DNA from: Shewanella denitrificans OS217 | GTDB taxonomy: Bacteria > Pseudomonadota > Gammaproteobacteria > Enterobacterales > Shewanellaceae | Reading direction: 5' to 3' | Length of the DNA stretch: 64,000 nt | Assembly (NCBI RefSeq): GCF_000013765.1 | Contig: NC_007954.1 | Span: 2,542,001 to 2,606,000 of the forward strand | Shown here: positions 16,647-25,866 of the stretch, piece after piece | Layout of the letters: each line of letters starts with the position of its first letter | Position numbering within the stretch: position 1 is the stretch's first letter | Made by a program: the position numbers and the translations under genes | Notes under the pieces: generated by a model | Seen by the model: only the letters and a program-made list of their open reading frames with translations | Told to the model about the DNA's origin: nothing | The model's database searches: none

Positions 16647-17441
16647 CTATCTACCGCCAATCATGCGTCCAATGCCGCCGAGTACTGAGCCTTCGCCGCG
16701 ATCGTTGCCGCCGGCACTGGGTGCATGGGCAATAATACGGTCTGCCATCCGCGAGAAGGGTAAGCTCTGTAACCACACAGTGCCATGACCTTGTAGCGTG
16801 GCTAAAAACAAGCCTTCGCCGCCAAACACCATGGATTTTAGTGAGCCAGCGCGCTGAATGTCGTAATCAATGCCAGCGGTAAAGCCCACAATACATCCTG
16901 TGTCGACTCTTAAGGTTTCGCCCTTAAGCTCTTTCTTAATTAAGGTGCCGCCAGCATGTACAAACACCATGCCATCGCCTTTAAGGTTTTGCAGAATAAA
17001 GCCTTCACCGCCAAAGAAACCTGTGCCTAAACGGCGATTAAATTTCATGGTCACTTGGGTGCCAAGGGCGGCTGCAAGGAAGCTGTCTTTCTGACAAATC
17101 AGCTCTTCACCGTACAGGCTCAAATCAAGAGCCAAAATAGTCCCGGGATAGGGAGCCGCAAAGGCCACTTTACGTTTTTGGCTTCCTTGGTTAGTAAAGT
17201 GGGTCATAAAGATGCTTTCGCCGCTTAATGCCCGTTTTCCTGCCCCTAACATTTTACCAAAAAAGCCAGAGTCTGGCTCTGATCCATCGCCCATCTTGGC
17301 TTCAAAATTAATGTCTTGCTCTAAGTAATTCATGGCGCCGGCTTCGGCTACCACGGTTTCATTTGGGTCGAGTTCAACTTCAACGAGCTGCATACTTTCA
17401 CCGATAATTTCATAATCTACTTCATGGCAACGCTTTGTCAT
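16647..17441 (-). CDS. AIM24 / TIGR00266 family protein
   Basis: A 264-residue soluble protein of the AIM24 (DUF124) family. It starts 'HEVDYEIIGESMQLVEVELDPNETVVAEAGAMNYLEQDI', then shows glycine-rich beta motifs 'GTGFFGGEGFILQNLKGDG', 'VDTGCIVGFTAGIDYDIQ' and 'FGGEGLFLATLQGHGTVWLQSLPF', and ends in a Gly/Arg-rich tail. The biochemical role of bacterial members is unknown. The ATG has AAGGAG eight bases upstream. It is single and lies between the iron operon and the LysR gene, with hairpins or repeats on the 3' side. Confidence 0.9.
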   Translation of the reverse strand: MTKRCHEVDYEIIGESMQLVEVELDPNETVVAEAGAMNYLEQDINFEAKMGDGSEPDSGFFGKMLGAGKRALSGESIFMTHFTNQGSQKRKVAFAAPYPGTILALDLSLYGEELICQKDSFLAAALGTQVTMKFNRRLGTGFFGGEGFILQNLKGDGMVFVHAGGTLIKKELKGETLRVDTGCIVGFTAGIDYDIQRAGSLKSMVFGGEGLFLATLQGHGTVWLQSLPFSRMADRIIAHAPSAGGNDRGEGSVLGGIGRMIGGR

Positions 17442-17677
17442 TATTTGCTCCTTGCTGATCTAAAGATAATGCTGACTGTCTAATTAATAGTGACTTAAAC
17501 CCATCGCTCATACTAGGTCGCTATTTTAGGTCACTGTTTTTGCTGAAAAGTTCAACGCAGCGGCTAAATCAAACACCATTAGCGATTAACGACTAAATAA
17601 AACTCTCCCGTTAAAACTCATAAGACATAATATGTCCAAGGCGGTTAGCCAACACAAGTTTTAAATGTAACCAAAGA

Positions 17678-18607
17678 TTATCCGAGCCCTGAGCCACTGC
17701 TGCCATCGGCTAAGTCTTGATGAAACAAATCAAACTCTTGCAGAATTAATTCGGTGAATAACTGCCCCGCTCGCCCTAAAGGCCTTGCTAAGGTTGATAC
17801 TAATTGCGGGGTGTAATTAAACCGACTGCCGCCCATAAAATCCACCATGACCAACTCACCAGCCGCAAGTTCTTCACCAATCAAAAAATCCGGCATCCAG
17901 CCAAAGCCAAGGCCCTTAAGCAAGGCATTTTTTTTCATAATAAACCCTGACAAATAAAACACTTTATCACCGCCAAATTGCAGTTCATCACGGCCAAGTC
18001 GGCTCGGGGATGAATCCTCAATGGTCAGCTCAACGTGTTGCTGTAACTGGGACAAGCTTACTGCTTTAGATAGCGCTAATGGATGGCTATTCGCCACCAC
18101 TAATACACTGGTGATGCTCGGCAAAGGCTTGGCGTCATAATAAGGTCCGCTGCGATAATCCTTAACCAGCATCAAATCGGCTTTATCGCGCTCAAACCTG
18201 TGTTGTACCCCGCCCAAAAACTCCATATTTAGCTGAATTTTAGTGGGCACATTATGCTCTGACATGCGCTTAAGCGCCGTCATAATCGGCTCCATGGGCA
18301 AAGAGCCATCAATCACCAGCTCGAGCTTTGGCTCCCATCCTTGGCTAAATCGGCTGGCTAAGTGTTCAATATTGGCGAGCTGCTCTAATAATCTTTGTCC
18401 TTCAATAAGAATGACTTTACCTTCAGGGGTGAGTTCTGCGCGGTATTTATCGCGGTTAAACAGGGTGACCCCAAGGTGTTGCTCAAGCTTTTTAACTTGA
18501 TAACTCACCGCAGATTGCGCCTTATGCAGTCGCTCGGAGGCTTTGGCAAAACTGCCCTCCTCCACCAACACTTGCAGCACATTAAAGCTGTCGATATCGA
18601 TTCTCAT
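17678..18607 (-). CDS. LysR-family regulator divergent from hmgA-hppD
   Basis: A 309-residue LysR protein. The N-terminal winged HTH (about 1-60) shows 'FNVLQVLVEEGSFAKASERLHKAQSAVSYQVKKLEQHLGVTLFNR'. The effector domain follows (about 88-295, starting 'KLELVIDGSLP'). It is transcribed away from the homogentisate dioxygenase gene across a 246-bp gap holding a striking inverted repeat, the usual layout of a LysR activator and its target. The effector is probably an aromatic intermediate of tyrosine breakdown (inference). The C-terminus ends in a Ser/Gly-rich tail. Confidence 0.9.
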   Translation of the reverse strand: MRIDIDSFNVLQVLVEEGSFAKASERLHKAQSAVSYQVKKLEQHLGVTLFNRDKYRAELTPEGKVILIEGQRLLEQLANIEHLASRFSQGWEPKLELVIDGSLPMEPIMTALKRMSEHNVPTKIQLNMEFLGGVQHRFERDKADLMLVKDYRSGPYYDAKPLPSITSVLVVANSHPLALSKAVSLSQLQQHVELTIEDSSPSRLGRDELQFGGDKVFYLSGFIMKKNALLKGLGFGWMPDFLIGEELAAGELVMVDFMGGSRFNYTPQLVSTLARPLGRAGQLFTELILQEFDLFHQDLADGSSGSGLG

Positions 18608-18627
18608 GATCCCGCCTCGAAGGAGAG

Positions 18628-18671
18628 ATTGTCATCATTTACTGACACTATTGTCAGTAAATCATGACAAT
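18628..18671. promoter_or_regulatory. 20-bp inverted repeat between lysR and hmgA (operator candidate)
   Basis: Arm 18628-18647 and arm 18652-18671 are reverse complements with one mismatch in 20 and a 4-bp centre. It sits just upstream of the lysR start, overlapping its probable promoter. A weak promoter (TTGATT 18680-18685, 16-bp gap, TATTCT 18702-18707) reading toward hmgA follows directly. It fits a LysR binding region, although its length and perfection exceed a typical T-N11-A box. Confidence 0.6.
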
Positions 18672-18853
18672 CTATAAATTTGATTAAGTTGCGCTATTTA
18701 TTATTCTTTTTTTTGTTCATCCTAGCAACTAAATTGATAGCTAGATCACAACGTTTAATGACATCTGCATCAAGGTGCGCGTTAACATGAGCCATTGCGG
18801 CACAGGCATTAATCGATATCGCAGCTTGGTTGCAAATAATTAGAGGAAGCGCA

Positions 18854-20014
18854 ATGCCTTTTTATGTAAAACAAGGTCAAATTCCCAACAAACGCCATAT
18901 TGCATTCGAAAAAGACAATGGCGAGCTTTACCGTGAGGAATTGTTCTCAACCCATGGTTTTTCTAATATTTATTCCAATAAATATCACCACAACATGCCC
19001 ACCAAGGCATTCAGTGTTGCGCCTTATGCCCTAAGTCATGGCGATGTTTGGCAAGACTCACTCATTCAGAATTACAAACTCGATTCGCGCCAAGCCGATT
19101 GTGAGGGCAGTTTTTTTAGTGCCCGCAATAAAATCTTCTTTAATAATGACGTGAGCTTATACACAGCCAAAGTCACTGAAGACACCTCACAGTTTTACCG
19201 CAACGCCTACGCCGATGAAATCGTGTTTATTCACGAAGGTGAAGGCGAGCTGTTAAGCGAATATGGCGTGCTTAACGTCATCAAGTGGGATTACTTAATT
19301 ATCCCCCGCGGCACCACCTACCAGCTTAAATTCACCGATTACAGCAATGTGCGTTTATTTGTGATTGAGTCTTTCTCCATGGTGGAAGTGCCTAAGCATT
19401 TTAGAAATGAATACGGCCAGTTATTGGAATCTGCCCCTTACTGCGAGCGTGATATTCGCACACCAGAGCTTGCTGATGCCGTGGTTGAGCGCGGCGAATT
19501 TGCCTTGATCAGTAAATTTGGCGACACCTACCAAGAAACCACACTCGAGTGGCACCCATTCGATTTAGTCGGCTGGGACGGCTGCGTCTACCCTTGGGCC
19601 TTTAACATCGCGGAATACGCGCCAAAAGTGGGTAAAATTCATTTGCCGCCCTCAGATCATTTAGTCTTCACAGCCCATAACTTTGTGGTATGTAACTTTG
19701 TGCCAAGGCCTTATGACTTCCACCCAAAATCAATACCCGCGCCCTATTACCACAATAATATCGACAGCGACGAAGTGCTGTATTACGTGGACGGCGACTT
19801 TATGAGCCGCACCGGTATTGAAGCAGGCTTTATGACCCTGCACCAAAAAGGCGTGCCTCACGGCCCACAACCTGGCCGCACTGAAGCCTCCATTGGCAAG
19901 AAAGAAACTTACGAATACGCTGTGATGGTCGACACCTTCGCACCACTGAAACTGACATCTCATGTGCAAAAGTGCATGAGCCAAGATTACAACCGTTCTT
20001 GGTTAGAAGACTAA
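18854..20014 (+). CDS. hmgA: Homogentisate 1,2-dioxygenase
   Basis: A 386-residue cytoplasmic Fe(II) dioxygenase that opens the ring of homogentisate to maleylacetoacetate in tyrosine/phenylalanine catabolism. Family motifs include 'GEGELLSEYGVLNVIKWDYLIIPRGTTYQL' (cupin core, about 135-165), 'VGWDGCVYPWAFNI', 'FVVCNFVPRPYDFHP' and the metal-site region 'TLHQKGVPHGPQPGRTE' (about 325-345). It is the short bacterial form. ATG 18854 is chosen for GAGGAAG upstream. Followed 67 bp later by hppD, which makes its substrate. Loss of this enzyme gives pyomelanin in related bacteria. Confidence 0.92.
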   Translation: MPFYVKQGQIPNKRHIAFEKDNGELYREELFSTHGFSNIYSNKYHHNMPTKAFSVAPYALSHGDVWQDSLIQNYKLDSRQADCEGSFFSARNKIFFNNDVSLYTAKVTEDTSQFYRNAYADEIVFIHEGEGELLSEYGVLNVIKWDYLIIPRGTTYQLKFTDYSNVRLFVIESFSMVEVPKHFRNEYGQLLESAPYCERDIRTPELADAVVERGEFALISKFGDTYQETTLEWHPFDLVGWDGCVYPWAFNIAEYAPKVGKIHLPPSDHLVFTAHNFVVCNFVPRPYDFHPKSIPAPYYHNNIDSDEVLYYVDGDFMSRTGIEAGFMTLHQKGVPHGPQPGRTEASIGKKETYEYAVMVDTFAPLKLTSHVQKCMSQDYNRSWLED

Positions 20015-20081
20015 AACTGTCACTAACCCAAGTCACCCTAGAGTGATGGCGTGTTGATTGAACATAAAAGAGGATAACAAG

Positions 20082-21122
20082 ATGGCGAGCGAACTAAACC
20101 CACTGGGTCTTTTAGGCATTGAATTTACAGAATTTGCCAGCCCAGATACCGATTTCATGCACCAAGTCTTTATCGACTTTGGCTTCTCTATGCTTAAAAA
20201 AGCCAAGAACAGCGATATCATTTATTACCAGCAAAATGACATTAACTTTCTACTGAGCAAGAGCAAAAAAGGCTTCTCGGCAGAATTTGCAAAGTCTCAC
20301 GGCCCTGCCATTTGTTCTATGGGCTGGCGCGTTGAAGATGCAGCCTTTGCTTTCAAAGCGGCGGTTGAGCGCGGTGCAAAACCTGCGACAGATGCCAGTA
20401 AAGACATGCCTTACCCCGCCATTTATGGCATAGGCGACAGCTTGATTTACTTTATTGATACCTTTGGCGCCGACAACAACATCTACATGACTGATTTCGT
20501 TGATTTAGAAGACCCAATCCATACCCAAGAAAAGGGCTTTATGGAAGTCGATCATTTAACCAACAATGTCTATAAAGGCACCATGGAGAAGTGGGCCAAT
20601 TTTTATAAAGACATCTTTGGCTTTACCGAAGTGCGCTACTTTGACATTAAAGGCTCGCAAACCGCTTTGGTTTCTTACGCCCTGCGCTCGCCCGATGGCA
20701 GCTTCTGCATTCCCATCAACGAAGGTAAAGGCAACGACAAGAACCAAATCGATGAGTATTTGGGTGAATACAATGGCCCTGGAGTGCAGCATTTAGCCTT
20801 CAGAAGCCGTGATATCGTCGCATCCCTCGATGCAATGGAAGGCACTGCAATTCAGACCTTAGATATCATCCCTGAATATTATGAAACTATCTTCGATAAG
20901 CTTCCACAAGTGACTGAAGACAGAGAAAAAATTAAGCATCATCAGATTTTGATCGATGGCGATGAAGATGGATATCTATTACAGATTTTCACCAAGAATT
21001 TGTTTGGCCCTATTTTCATCGAAATCATTCAGCGTAAAAACAACCTAGGTTTCGGTGAAGGTAACTTTAAAGCCTTGTTTGAATCTATTGAACGCGACCA
21101 AGTGCGCCGCGGCGTACTGTAA
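20082..21122 (+). CDS. hppD: 4-hydroxyphenylpyruvate dioxygenase
   Basis: A 346-residue non-heme iron enzyme converting 4-hydroxyphenylpyruvate to homogentisate. It has two vicinal-oxygen-chelate domains. The iron ligands are visible as His in 'EVDHLTNNV', His in 'GVQHLAFRS' and Glu in 'PIFIEIIQRKN', with the C-terminal 'GFGEGNFKALFESIE' signature. ATG 20082 has AGAGGAT upstream. With hmgA it forms a two-gene operon, which feeds the homogentisate step directly, and a strong terminator follows. Confidence 0.95.
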   Translation: MASELNPLGLLGIEFTEFASPDTDFMHQVFIDFGFSMLKKAKNSDIIYYQQNDINFLLSKSKKGFSAEFAKSHGPAICSMGWRVEDAAFAFKAAVERGAKPATDASKDMPYPAIYGIGDSLIYFIDTFGADNNIYMTDFVDLEDPIHTQEKGFMEVDHLTNNVYKGTMEKWANFYKDIFGFTEVRYFDIKGSQTALVSYALRSPDGSFCIPINEGKGNDKNQIDEYLGEYNGPGVQHLAFRSRDIVASLDAMEGTAIQTLDIIPEYYETIFDKLPQVTEDREKIKHHQILIDGDEDGYLLQIFTKNLFGPIFIEIIQRKNNLGFGEGNFKALFESIERDQVRRGVL

Positions 21123-21157
21123 GCTATCGGCCTAGCTGTGGCTTAAGTTAGCCCCGA

Positions 21158-21185
21158 AAAAAACCAGCCTAGCGCTGGTTTTTTT
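21158..21185 (+). terminator. Intrinsic terminator after hppD
   Basis: ACCAGC / GCTGGT stem with a 5-nt loop, flanked by seven A residues and a run of seven T residues, 36 bp after the stop. Confidence 0.8.
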
Positions 21186-21282
21186 ATGGGCAAACAAACC
21201 ATTTAGCATTACACTCCTATCTAATTACGACAGCCCCTTTGTGATAGCCCTTTGTGATAGCCCATGCTGTTTAGAGAATTTT

Positions 21283-21960
21283 ATGCCTGACGCAGCCCTA
21301 CTGGCGGTATTTATCCCCACTTTTTTCTTTGTCTCCATCACCCCTGGCATGTGCATGACGCTCGCCATGACATTAGGCATGAGCATAGGTGTGCGCCGCA
21401 CCCTGTGGATGATGTTAGGTGAACTCACAGGCGTTGCCATAGTCGCGATTGCAGCTGTACTTGGGGTGGCCAGTATCATGCTCAATTACCCCCAAGTATT
21501 TGAAATCTTAAAATACGCAGGTGGCGCTTATTTGGCCTATATCGGCATCAACATGTGGCGCGCCAAAGGCAAGATGGCCATTGTTGATCCAAAGCTCGCG
21601 TCTGTAAATCAGGTAGACTCGAACCAAATCCAAGCCAAAGCTCCAGTTAAAGTGTCAACTAAAGTACCAAGAGCAACCCTGATAAGCCAAGGCTTTATCA
21701 CCGCCATAGCAAACCCCAAAGGCTGGGCCTTTATGATTTCCTTGCTGCCCCCTTTTATCAGTGTCGATAAAGCGATCGCGCCACAACTTGCTGTGCTACT
21801 TGGCATTATCATGCTCACAGAAAGCGTCTCAATGCTGGCCTACGCCACAGGCGGCAAGAGCCTGCGGCTGTTTTTAACCCGAGGGGATAATATTCGCTGG
21901 CTCAACCGCATAGCCGGCAGCCTAATGATAGCCGTCGGCATCTGGCTCGCCTTAGGGTAA
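21283..21960 (+). CDS. LysE/RhtB-family amino acid exporter
   Basis: A 225-residue inner membrane protein with about six helices. The family motif 'FVSITPGMCMTLAMTLGMSIGVRRTLWMMLGELTG' (about 10-45) and the central 'KYAGGAYLAYIGINMWRAKG' (about 66-85) are followed by a hydrophilic loop with repeated Lys/Val, then 'GFITAIANPKGWAFMISLLPPFI'. Members export amino acids or homoserine lactones; substrate unknown. ATG 21283 fits the family start. A 13-bp direct duplication (TTTGTGATAGCCC, 21238-21263) lies just upstream. It is separated from hppD by a terminator. Confidence 0.88.
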   Translation: MPDAALLAVFIPTFFFVSITPGMCMTLAMTLGMSIGVRRTLWMMLGELTGVAIVAIAAVLGVASIMLNYPQVFEILKYAGGAYLAYIGINMWRAKGKMAIVDPKLASVNQVDSNQIQAKAPVKVSTKVPRATLISQGFITAIANPKGWAFMISLLPPFISVDKAIAPQLAVLLGIIMLTESVSMLAYATGGKSLRLFLTRGDNIRWLNRIAGSLMIAVGIWLALG

Positions 21961-22011
21961 TGCTGGATGATTGAGCCTCACAAACCAGTTGCTGAAACTT
22001 GTTAGTCTCGC

Positions 22012-22167
22012 GTACAGGCTTGTCATGGCATTCACTCTCCGACACGCGTGACTTCTTATAAAATCAACAGGGTCCATGTAGCTCGCTTCGACGTCCTATT
22101 CTCTTAAATAAGGAGAGACGGTCGTCTCGCGACTCTCATGGTGAAGAGGCATGGTTCACCATTTTAG
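22012..22167 (+). repeat. Dispersed repeat X, copy 1
   Basis: The segment from GTACAGGCTTG through GACACGCGT, CATGTAGCTCGCTTCGACGTCC, GACGGTCGTCTCGC and CATGGTTCACC recurs inverted at 41497-41605 with small insertions. The 345-bp gap between the exporter and the lipoprotein gene otherwise holds no gene I can support. Confidence 0.8.
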
Positions 22168-22305
22168 CTTTTGTGTAACCTTCTAGCTTAAAAGCATAAA
22201 GTAAAATTTTAGAGGGTGTCTCATTGAATAATTGTAGAAGGAGCTAAATCATGCTGTTTACGATGAGTGGTCGCATTTTTTCTTCGTTTTACTCCATATT
22301 TATCT

Positions 22306-23139
22306 CTAGTGTTTTTTATTTTGACTTACCTCGCCAAGAAATTTAATACTATCAATACTTGGCTGAATAATAGCTTTATATCTACGAATGTTTCTTTCTC
22401 GCACTTCATTTGAGTCTTTTGTAATTCCAGCCTGATTAATAAGAATACTCAGCGTTGCTATTTCACCATCAAAAAAAATGGGGCATACTGTTTCTGAAAG
22501 GTATTCATTATTAGGAGCCGAGTTCCAACGCCGAAAGGAATAGTGAAATTGCTGTTCAATTATTTTCCTTTTCCGTCTCTCATCATACTCGATTTGAGAG
22601 CACGTCAGCCCACGCACTTTCACTATTCGATGTCGTTCATTATACCCCTCATACTCAGGTATTATTGTATTGCGATGTTTGAGCCACGCTAATCTAGCGT
22701 CATGCCAGGCATTAAACTCAGCACAATGATTAATGTCATCGCAATGTGATAATATCTTTATCACTATATCTTTCATCTGTTCACTATTATCGATAACTTT
22801 GCTCATTAATGGTTCGGCAGGAAAGAATTCAAAAATACTACTAAAAAAACTCCCCATTGAAACACTGACAGTTCCTAACGTCGCACCACCACCACTCCCT
22901 CTAAACTCAAGAATAGGGCCCGTAGCTCTACATTCCTCCGATATTAGCATATGAAATATACCCCAAGGCCCATTTGTAGGTGCTTTAACTGTGAGAATAA
23001 CTTTGTTTTCATCATTCACAACGGAGTACTCACATAAAGGATTGACATCCAAATACTGTGGTTGATTACTACACCCGCATATAAAGATAACTAACAATGC
23101 TATTATCAAAATTCTGACATGACATTTAATACAGTTCAT
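22306..23139 (-). CDS. Hypothetical lipoprotein
   Basis: A 277-residue protein I do not recognise. Its N-terminus (MNCIKCHVRILIIALLVIFICGC) is a lipoprotein signal with the modified Cys at residue 23 (I-C-G-C lipobox, slightly atypical). The mature part has several Cys residues (SEECR, SHCDDINHC, GLTC, TVCP) that could form disulfides, a glycine-rich 'FRGSGGGATLG' and a basic helix 'YDERRKRKIIEQQFHYS'. Ribosome site AAGG. It is the first of three unrelated minus-strand genes each preceded on its 5' side by a copy of the ~400-bp repeat. Confidence 0.7.
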   Translation of the reverse strand: MNCIKCHVRILIIALLVIFICGCSNQPQYLDVNPLCEYSVVNDENKVILTVKAPTNGPWGIFHMLISEECRATGPILEFRGSGGGATLGTVSVSMGSFFSSIFEFFPAEPLMSKVIDNSEQMKDIVIKILSHCDDINHCAEFNAWHDARLAWLKHRNTIIPEYEGYNERHRIVKVRGLTCSQIEYDERRKRKIIEQQFHYSFRRWNSAPNNEYLSETVCPIFFDGEIATLSILINQAGITKDSNEVRERNIRRYKAIIQPSIDSIKFLGEVSQNKKH

Positions 23140-23197
23140 TTTAAGCCTTAGTTATTTATTACCTGAATTAACAACGCATTCATAAGTACTAGCGGGG

Positions 23198-23598
23198 ATC
23201 AGGCCAGCCGTTGTAAAACAATAACATAATGCACTTTCGAGATGCGCTCAAGCAAGATTGTGAGGGTTTGTTGCTAGAATGCCGATATGTCATAAATTCA
23301 TAGGGCTGACTAGTTAAACTAGCTGATTGCATTCACAAAAAGTGATTTTAGGCCACTATGCCCCAACCCATTTTTTTTGGAGGCTGAAAGATAAAATTAC
23401 CATCGCAGGCACCACACTCAGTAAAATATTAAGCCCGCCTCATTATAAACATCAGGGCAGTACGACCGCTGTTAGCGGTAATGAGCCGCATCAAAAACAA
23501 TAGCAGGAATAAAGTGGTTAAAAAGAAAACTAAGGCAGAAAACTTTCGGTGAGTAGATTACTCTATTGACTCACCGAAACATCCATATATGGCACCTT
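23198..23598 (+). repeat. Structured dispersed repeat R, copy 1 (full length)
   Basis: About 400 bp, highly similar to 24487-24888 and 27652-28050. The head module (CCAGCCGTTGTAAAACAATA..., CGCTCAAGCAAGATT, GCCGATATGTCAT) is followed by a tail module (AAAATTACCATCGCAGGCACC, CACTCAGTAAAATATTAAG). The tail contains hairpin ACCGCT-gtt-AGCGGT (23465-23479), an 11-bp perfect stem TTTCGGTGAGT / ACTCACCGAAA (23544-23579) and a terminal CCATATATGG. It occupies most of the gap between two genes. Confidence 0.85.
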
Positions 23599-23731
23599 AC
23601 CCCTCTTATTTTCTTGTTCATCGAGCGCACTTATTCAAAAAATGTAACAGCCACAACGAGAAGAGTTATGGATGTCCTCATTTACTATATGACCTTATTT
23701 TGATTCTTTATCTCGCTCATTTTTCTATTGA

Positions 23732-24322
23732 CTATTCTTCAACTTTAACATCTACAACGCATTTAGAAAATAACGAACTGGTTTTATGGTAACTCGAAAT
23801 AAAACTGAAATACCTGATTGTGACTTTTTTACCGACATAGGGTAATAACAAAGTAAAAATATCCCCTTCGTAACAGGGTGGCTTAGTTAAGTCGGAGTGT
23901 TCTCGCGTCTGAATCTCCCAAATAACGCTCCACTCATCGTCTGGTGTAATAATAGTGAACACATCCCAGAGATAATCATCATCGTATTTACGAAAATGCC
24001 CAGGCCAAGCCTTTTTTTTATTACCAACAAAATCAATCACCCCGCTAAAGGTTTCAAGTTTAGCGCTATTATCAATATAAATTTGATACTGCCTTTTATC
24101 TGCGCGGATGTTTGACATTGTCAAATTATAAGCTAGAGTACTTCCTATAAAAAAAACAATAAAATACGTTCTGACACGCCTAATCTGCTTAAACTCTTGA
24201 TGTTTATATACTAAAAATAGAGCTGCAAAAACAAACAACACAAAAATTATATTCATGAGTGTATCTTTGTCGAGCCAATAATCCCACCCCTCCGGTGGGA
24301 GGGGGGCATATAACGTTTTCAT
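23732..24322 (-). CDS. Hypothetical membrane protein
   Basis: A 196-residue protein without a family I can name. Two hydrophobic helices (about 22-42 and 55-75: IIFVLFVFAALFLVY, YFIVFFIGSTLAYNL) are followed by a soluble domain. That domain contains 'SGVIDFVGNKKKAWPGHFRKYDDDY' and 'YEGDIFTLLLPYVGKKVTIRYFSF', suggesting a small beta-barrel or OB-like fold outside the membrane. The start at 24322 is chosen because translation upstream is not protein-like; AGGAG lies somewhat far (13 bases). It is flanked by repeat R copies on both sides. Confidence 0.6.
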   Translation of the reverse strand: MKTLYAPLPPEGWDYWLDKDTLMNIIFVLFVFAALFLVYKHQEFKQIRRVRTYFIVFFIGSTLAYNLTMSNIRADKRQYQIYIDNSAKLETFSGVIDFVGNKKKAWPGHFRKYDDDYLWDVFTIITPDDEWSVIWEIQTREHSDLTKPPCYEGDIFTLLLPYVGKKVTIRYFSFISSYHKTSSLFSKCVVDVKVEE

Positions 24323-24486
24323 CAAATGTATTAATCTCCTGTTATCCAGCCTTTCTGAGTGAAAATACGGTTTTGAACACCATACGAGAATTGCCCCCAA
24401 GTACTTGATTCAAAATCGAAGCCAGCCACCTTACTGTTTATTAAGCTATCCTATTTACTTCCAAAATCAAAACTCTTGGACAACAA

Positions 24487-24888
24487 ATCCAGCCAGCCAT
24501 TATAAAACAGTAACAGAATACACTTTTGAAATGTGCTCAAGCAAGATATGAAGGTTTGTTGCTAGAAGGCCGATATGTCATGAATTTATAGGCGCTGACT
24601 GGCTAAATGAACTAATTTCCTTCAAAAGCAGGGATTTTTAGCCACATGCCCCTACCCATGTTTGTTGGAGGGTGAAAGATAAAATTACCATCGCAGGCAC
24701 CACACTCAGTAAAATATTAAGCCCGCCTCTTTATAAACATCAGGGCAGTAAAACCGCTTTTAGCAGTAAATGAGTCGCATCAATAACAATGGCAGGAGTA
24801 AAGCAGTTGAACTAAAAGCTAAGGCCAACAAGATTCGATGAGCAGACAATTTTTTTGACTCACCGAGACATCCATATATGGCACCTTA
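24487..24888 (+). repeat. Structured dispersed repeat R, copy 2 (full length)
   Basis: Same order of modules as copy 1. The internal hairpin is weakened (ACCGCTTTTAGCAGT) and the terminal stem partly decayed (GATGAGC / ACTCACC), and it ends in CCATATATGG. The downstream minus-strand gene stops 12 bp beyond the repeat end. Confidence 0.85.
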
Positions 24889-24899
24889 TTTCCTTTCTA

Positions 24900-25343
24900 C
24901 TATGTTCCGGGCCTTTTTAACCACATGGAAAAGCTAAACACAAAAAAATTTAACATGATCAACGAAAAGAGCTTGAGAGCCGAATATTGGGAAAAGAACC
25001 GATAGCGCTGCAGCTTTGCAGGAATAGCGGCATAATCCATATTGCGATAACAGATTAAATAAGCGAGATAGATCCCAGCCCCCCAAAAAAGTACTACAGC
25101 GCCTGTGACGGGACCTTTAAAGGTTTCTACTAGCTGCAGCTTCTGTAAGGTCAGAACCCAACTCACTAACGGTATACCTAGGTATTGCAACACACATATG
25201 AGTGCAATTAGCTGGAAGGGGATGATGACCATCCCCAAGAATATAACGCCCCCTGGGCGGAACGGCTGTCTATCTGATTTTCGGTCATTCTCAATACCCC
25301 AATAAAAAATATAAAGATAATAACAACGCATAAACTCGAGCAT
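24900..25343 (-). CDS. Hypothetical membrane protein
   Basis: A 147-residue protein with four probable membrane helices (about 36-60, 62-80, 88-108 and 126-143: GGVIFLGMVIIPFQLIALICV, FKGPVTGAVVLFWGAGIYLAYLI, LKLFSLIMLNFFVFSFSMWL). No family recognised. ATG 25343 is chosen because GAGGAT lies six bases upstream; a longer frame to 25379 lacks a ribosome site. Its stop abuts repeat R copy 2 and its 5' side faces partial copy 3. It is the third cassette-like gene of the series. Confidence 0.62.
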   Translation of the reverse strand: MLEFMRCYYLYIFYWGIENDRKSDRQPFRPGGVIFLGMVIIPFQLIALICVLQYLGIPLVSWVLTLQKLQLVETFKGPVTGAVVLFWGAGIYLAYLICYRNMDYAAIPAKLQRYRFFSQYSALKLFSLIMLNFFVFSFSMWLKRPGT

Positions 25344-25407
25344 ATAATCCTCATTTAAACCAGCGGCTAATTTGGTCACCCAGCGGCTTTCACGTTAAGT
25401 GCAATAA

Positions 25408-25625
25408 ATCCGGCCAGCCATTGTAAAACAATAACATAATGCACTTTTAGTATGTGCTCAAGCAAGATTTGGGGATTTCTCTATTAGAAGCTCAATATGA
25501 CTAGGATCTATGTAAGCTGATTAGCTAAATGAACTGATTTGGAAGAAATTGTTATTGAGAGGAGCTTTGGATTAGCCTGCGGTTAAGTGCTGTCAGCAAC
25601 TGGAACTGGAGAAGTGTCGTCGATA
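25408..25625 (+). repeat. Repeat R, copy 3 (head module plus transposase 3' remnant)
   Basis: 25408-25540 matches the head module of the full copies, up to CTAAATGAACTGATTT. From about 25541 it departs from them and instead resembles copy 5. Read on the minus strand, the bases before GGATTAGCC translate as RRHFSSSSC, stop, QHLTAG. That matches the C-terminal remnant of the IS200-like transposase at 34307, so this is a decayed end of an autonomous element. Confidence 0.65.
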
Positions 25626-25823
25626 AAAGCTTTCTTGAAGTGCATAGCCTGAGTATAAAAGGCGACATTCGTGTAAAATAGCTTTACCACTGGGCGCAAT
25701 TAACTGCGCCTGCTTTATAACGGAAATCTGCAATACATGCCCATGACATACCTCTCACGCCTATCTTTATATTTATCCTGCTTCTTATTGTTGTCTGGTG
25801 TAGGCCTTACATGGTACGGCCTC

Positions 25824-25827
25824 ACCT
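25824..25827. repeat. Target-site duplication ACCT, left
   Basis: ACCT flanks the IS3-family element here and again at 27499-27502. The interrupted frame closes when one copy is removed. Confidence 0.7.
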
Positions 25828-25866
25828 CGGTGTTTTTCAAGGTAGTTGTCACTCTTTGCTTAAATA

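Noticed and set aside
25692..25711. Hairpin GGCGCA / TGCGCC as a terminator
   Set aside because: It lacks a T-tract and lies just ahead of the disrupted membrane ORF; not enough to assign a role.
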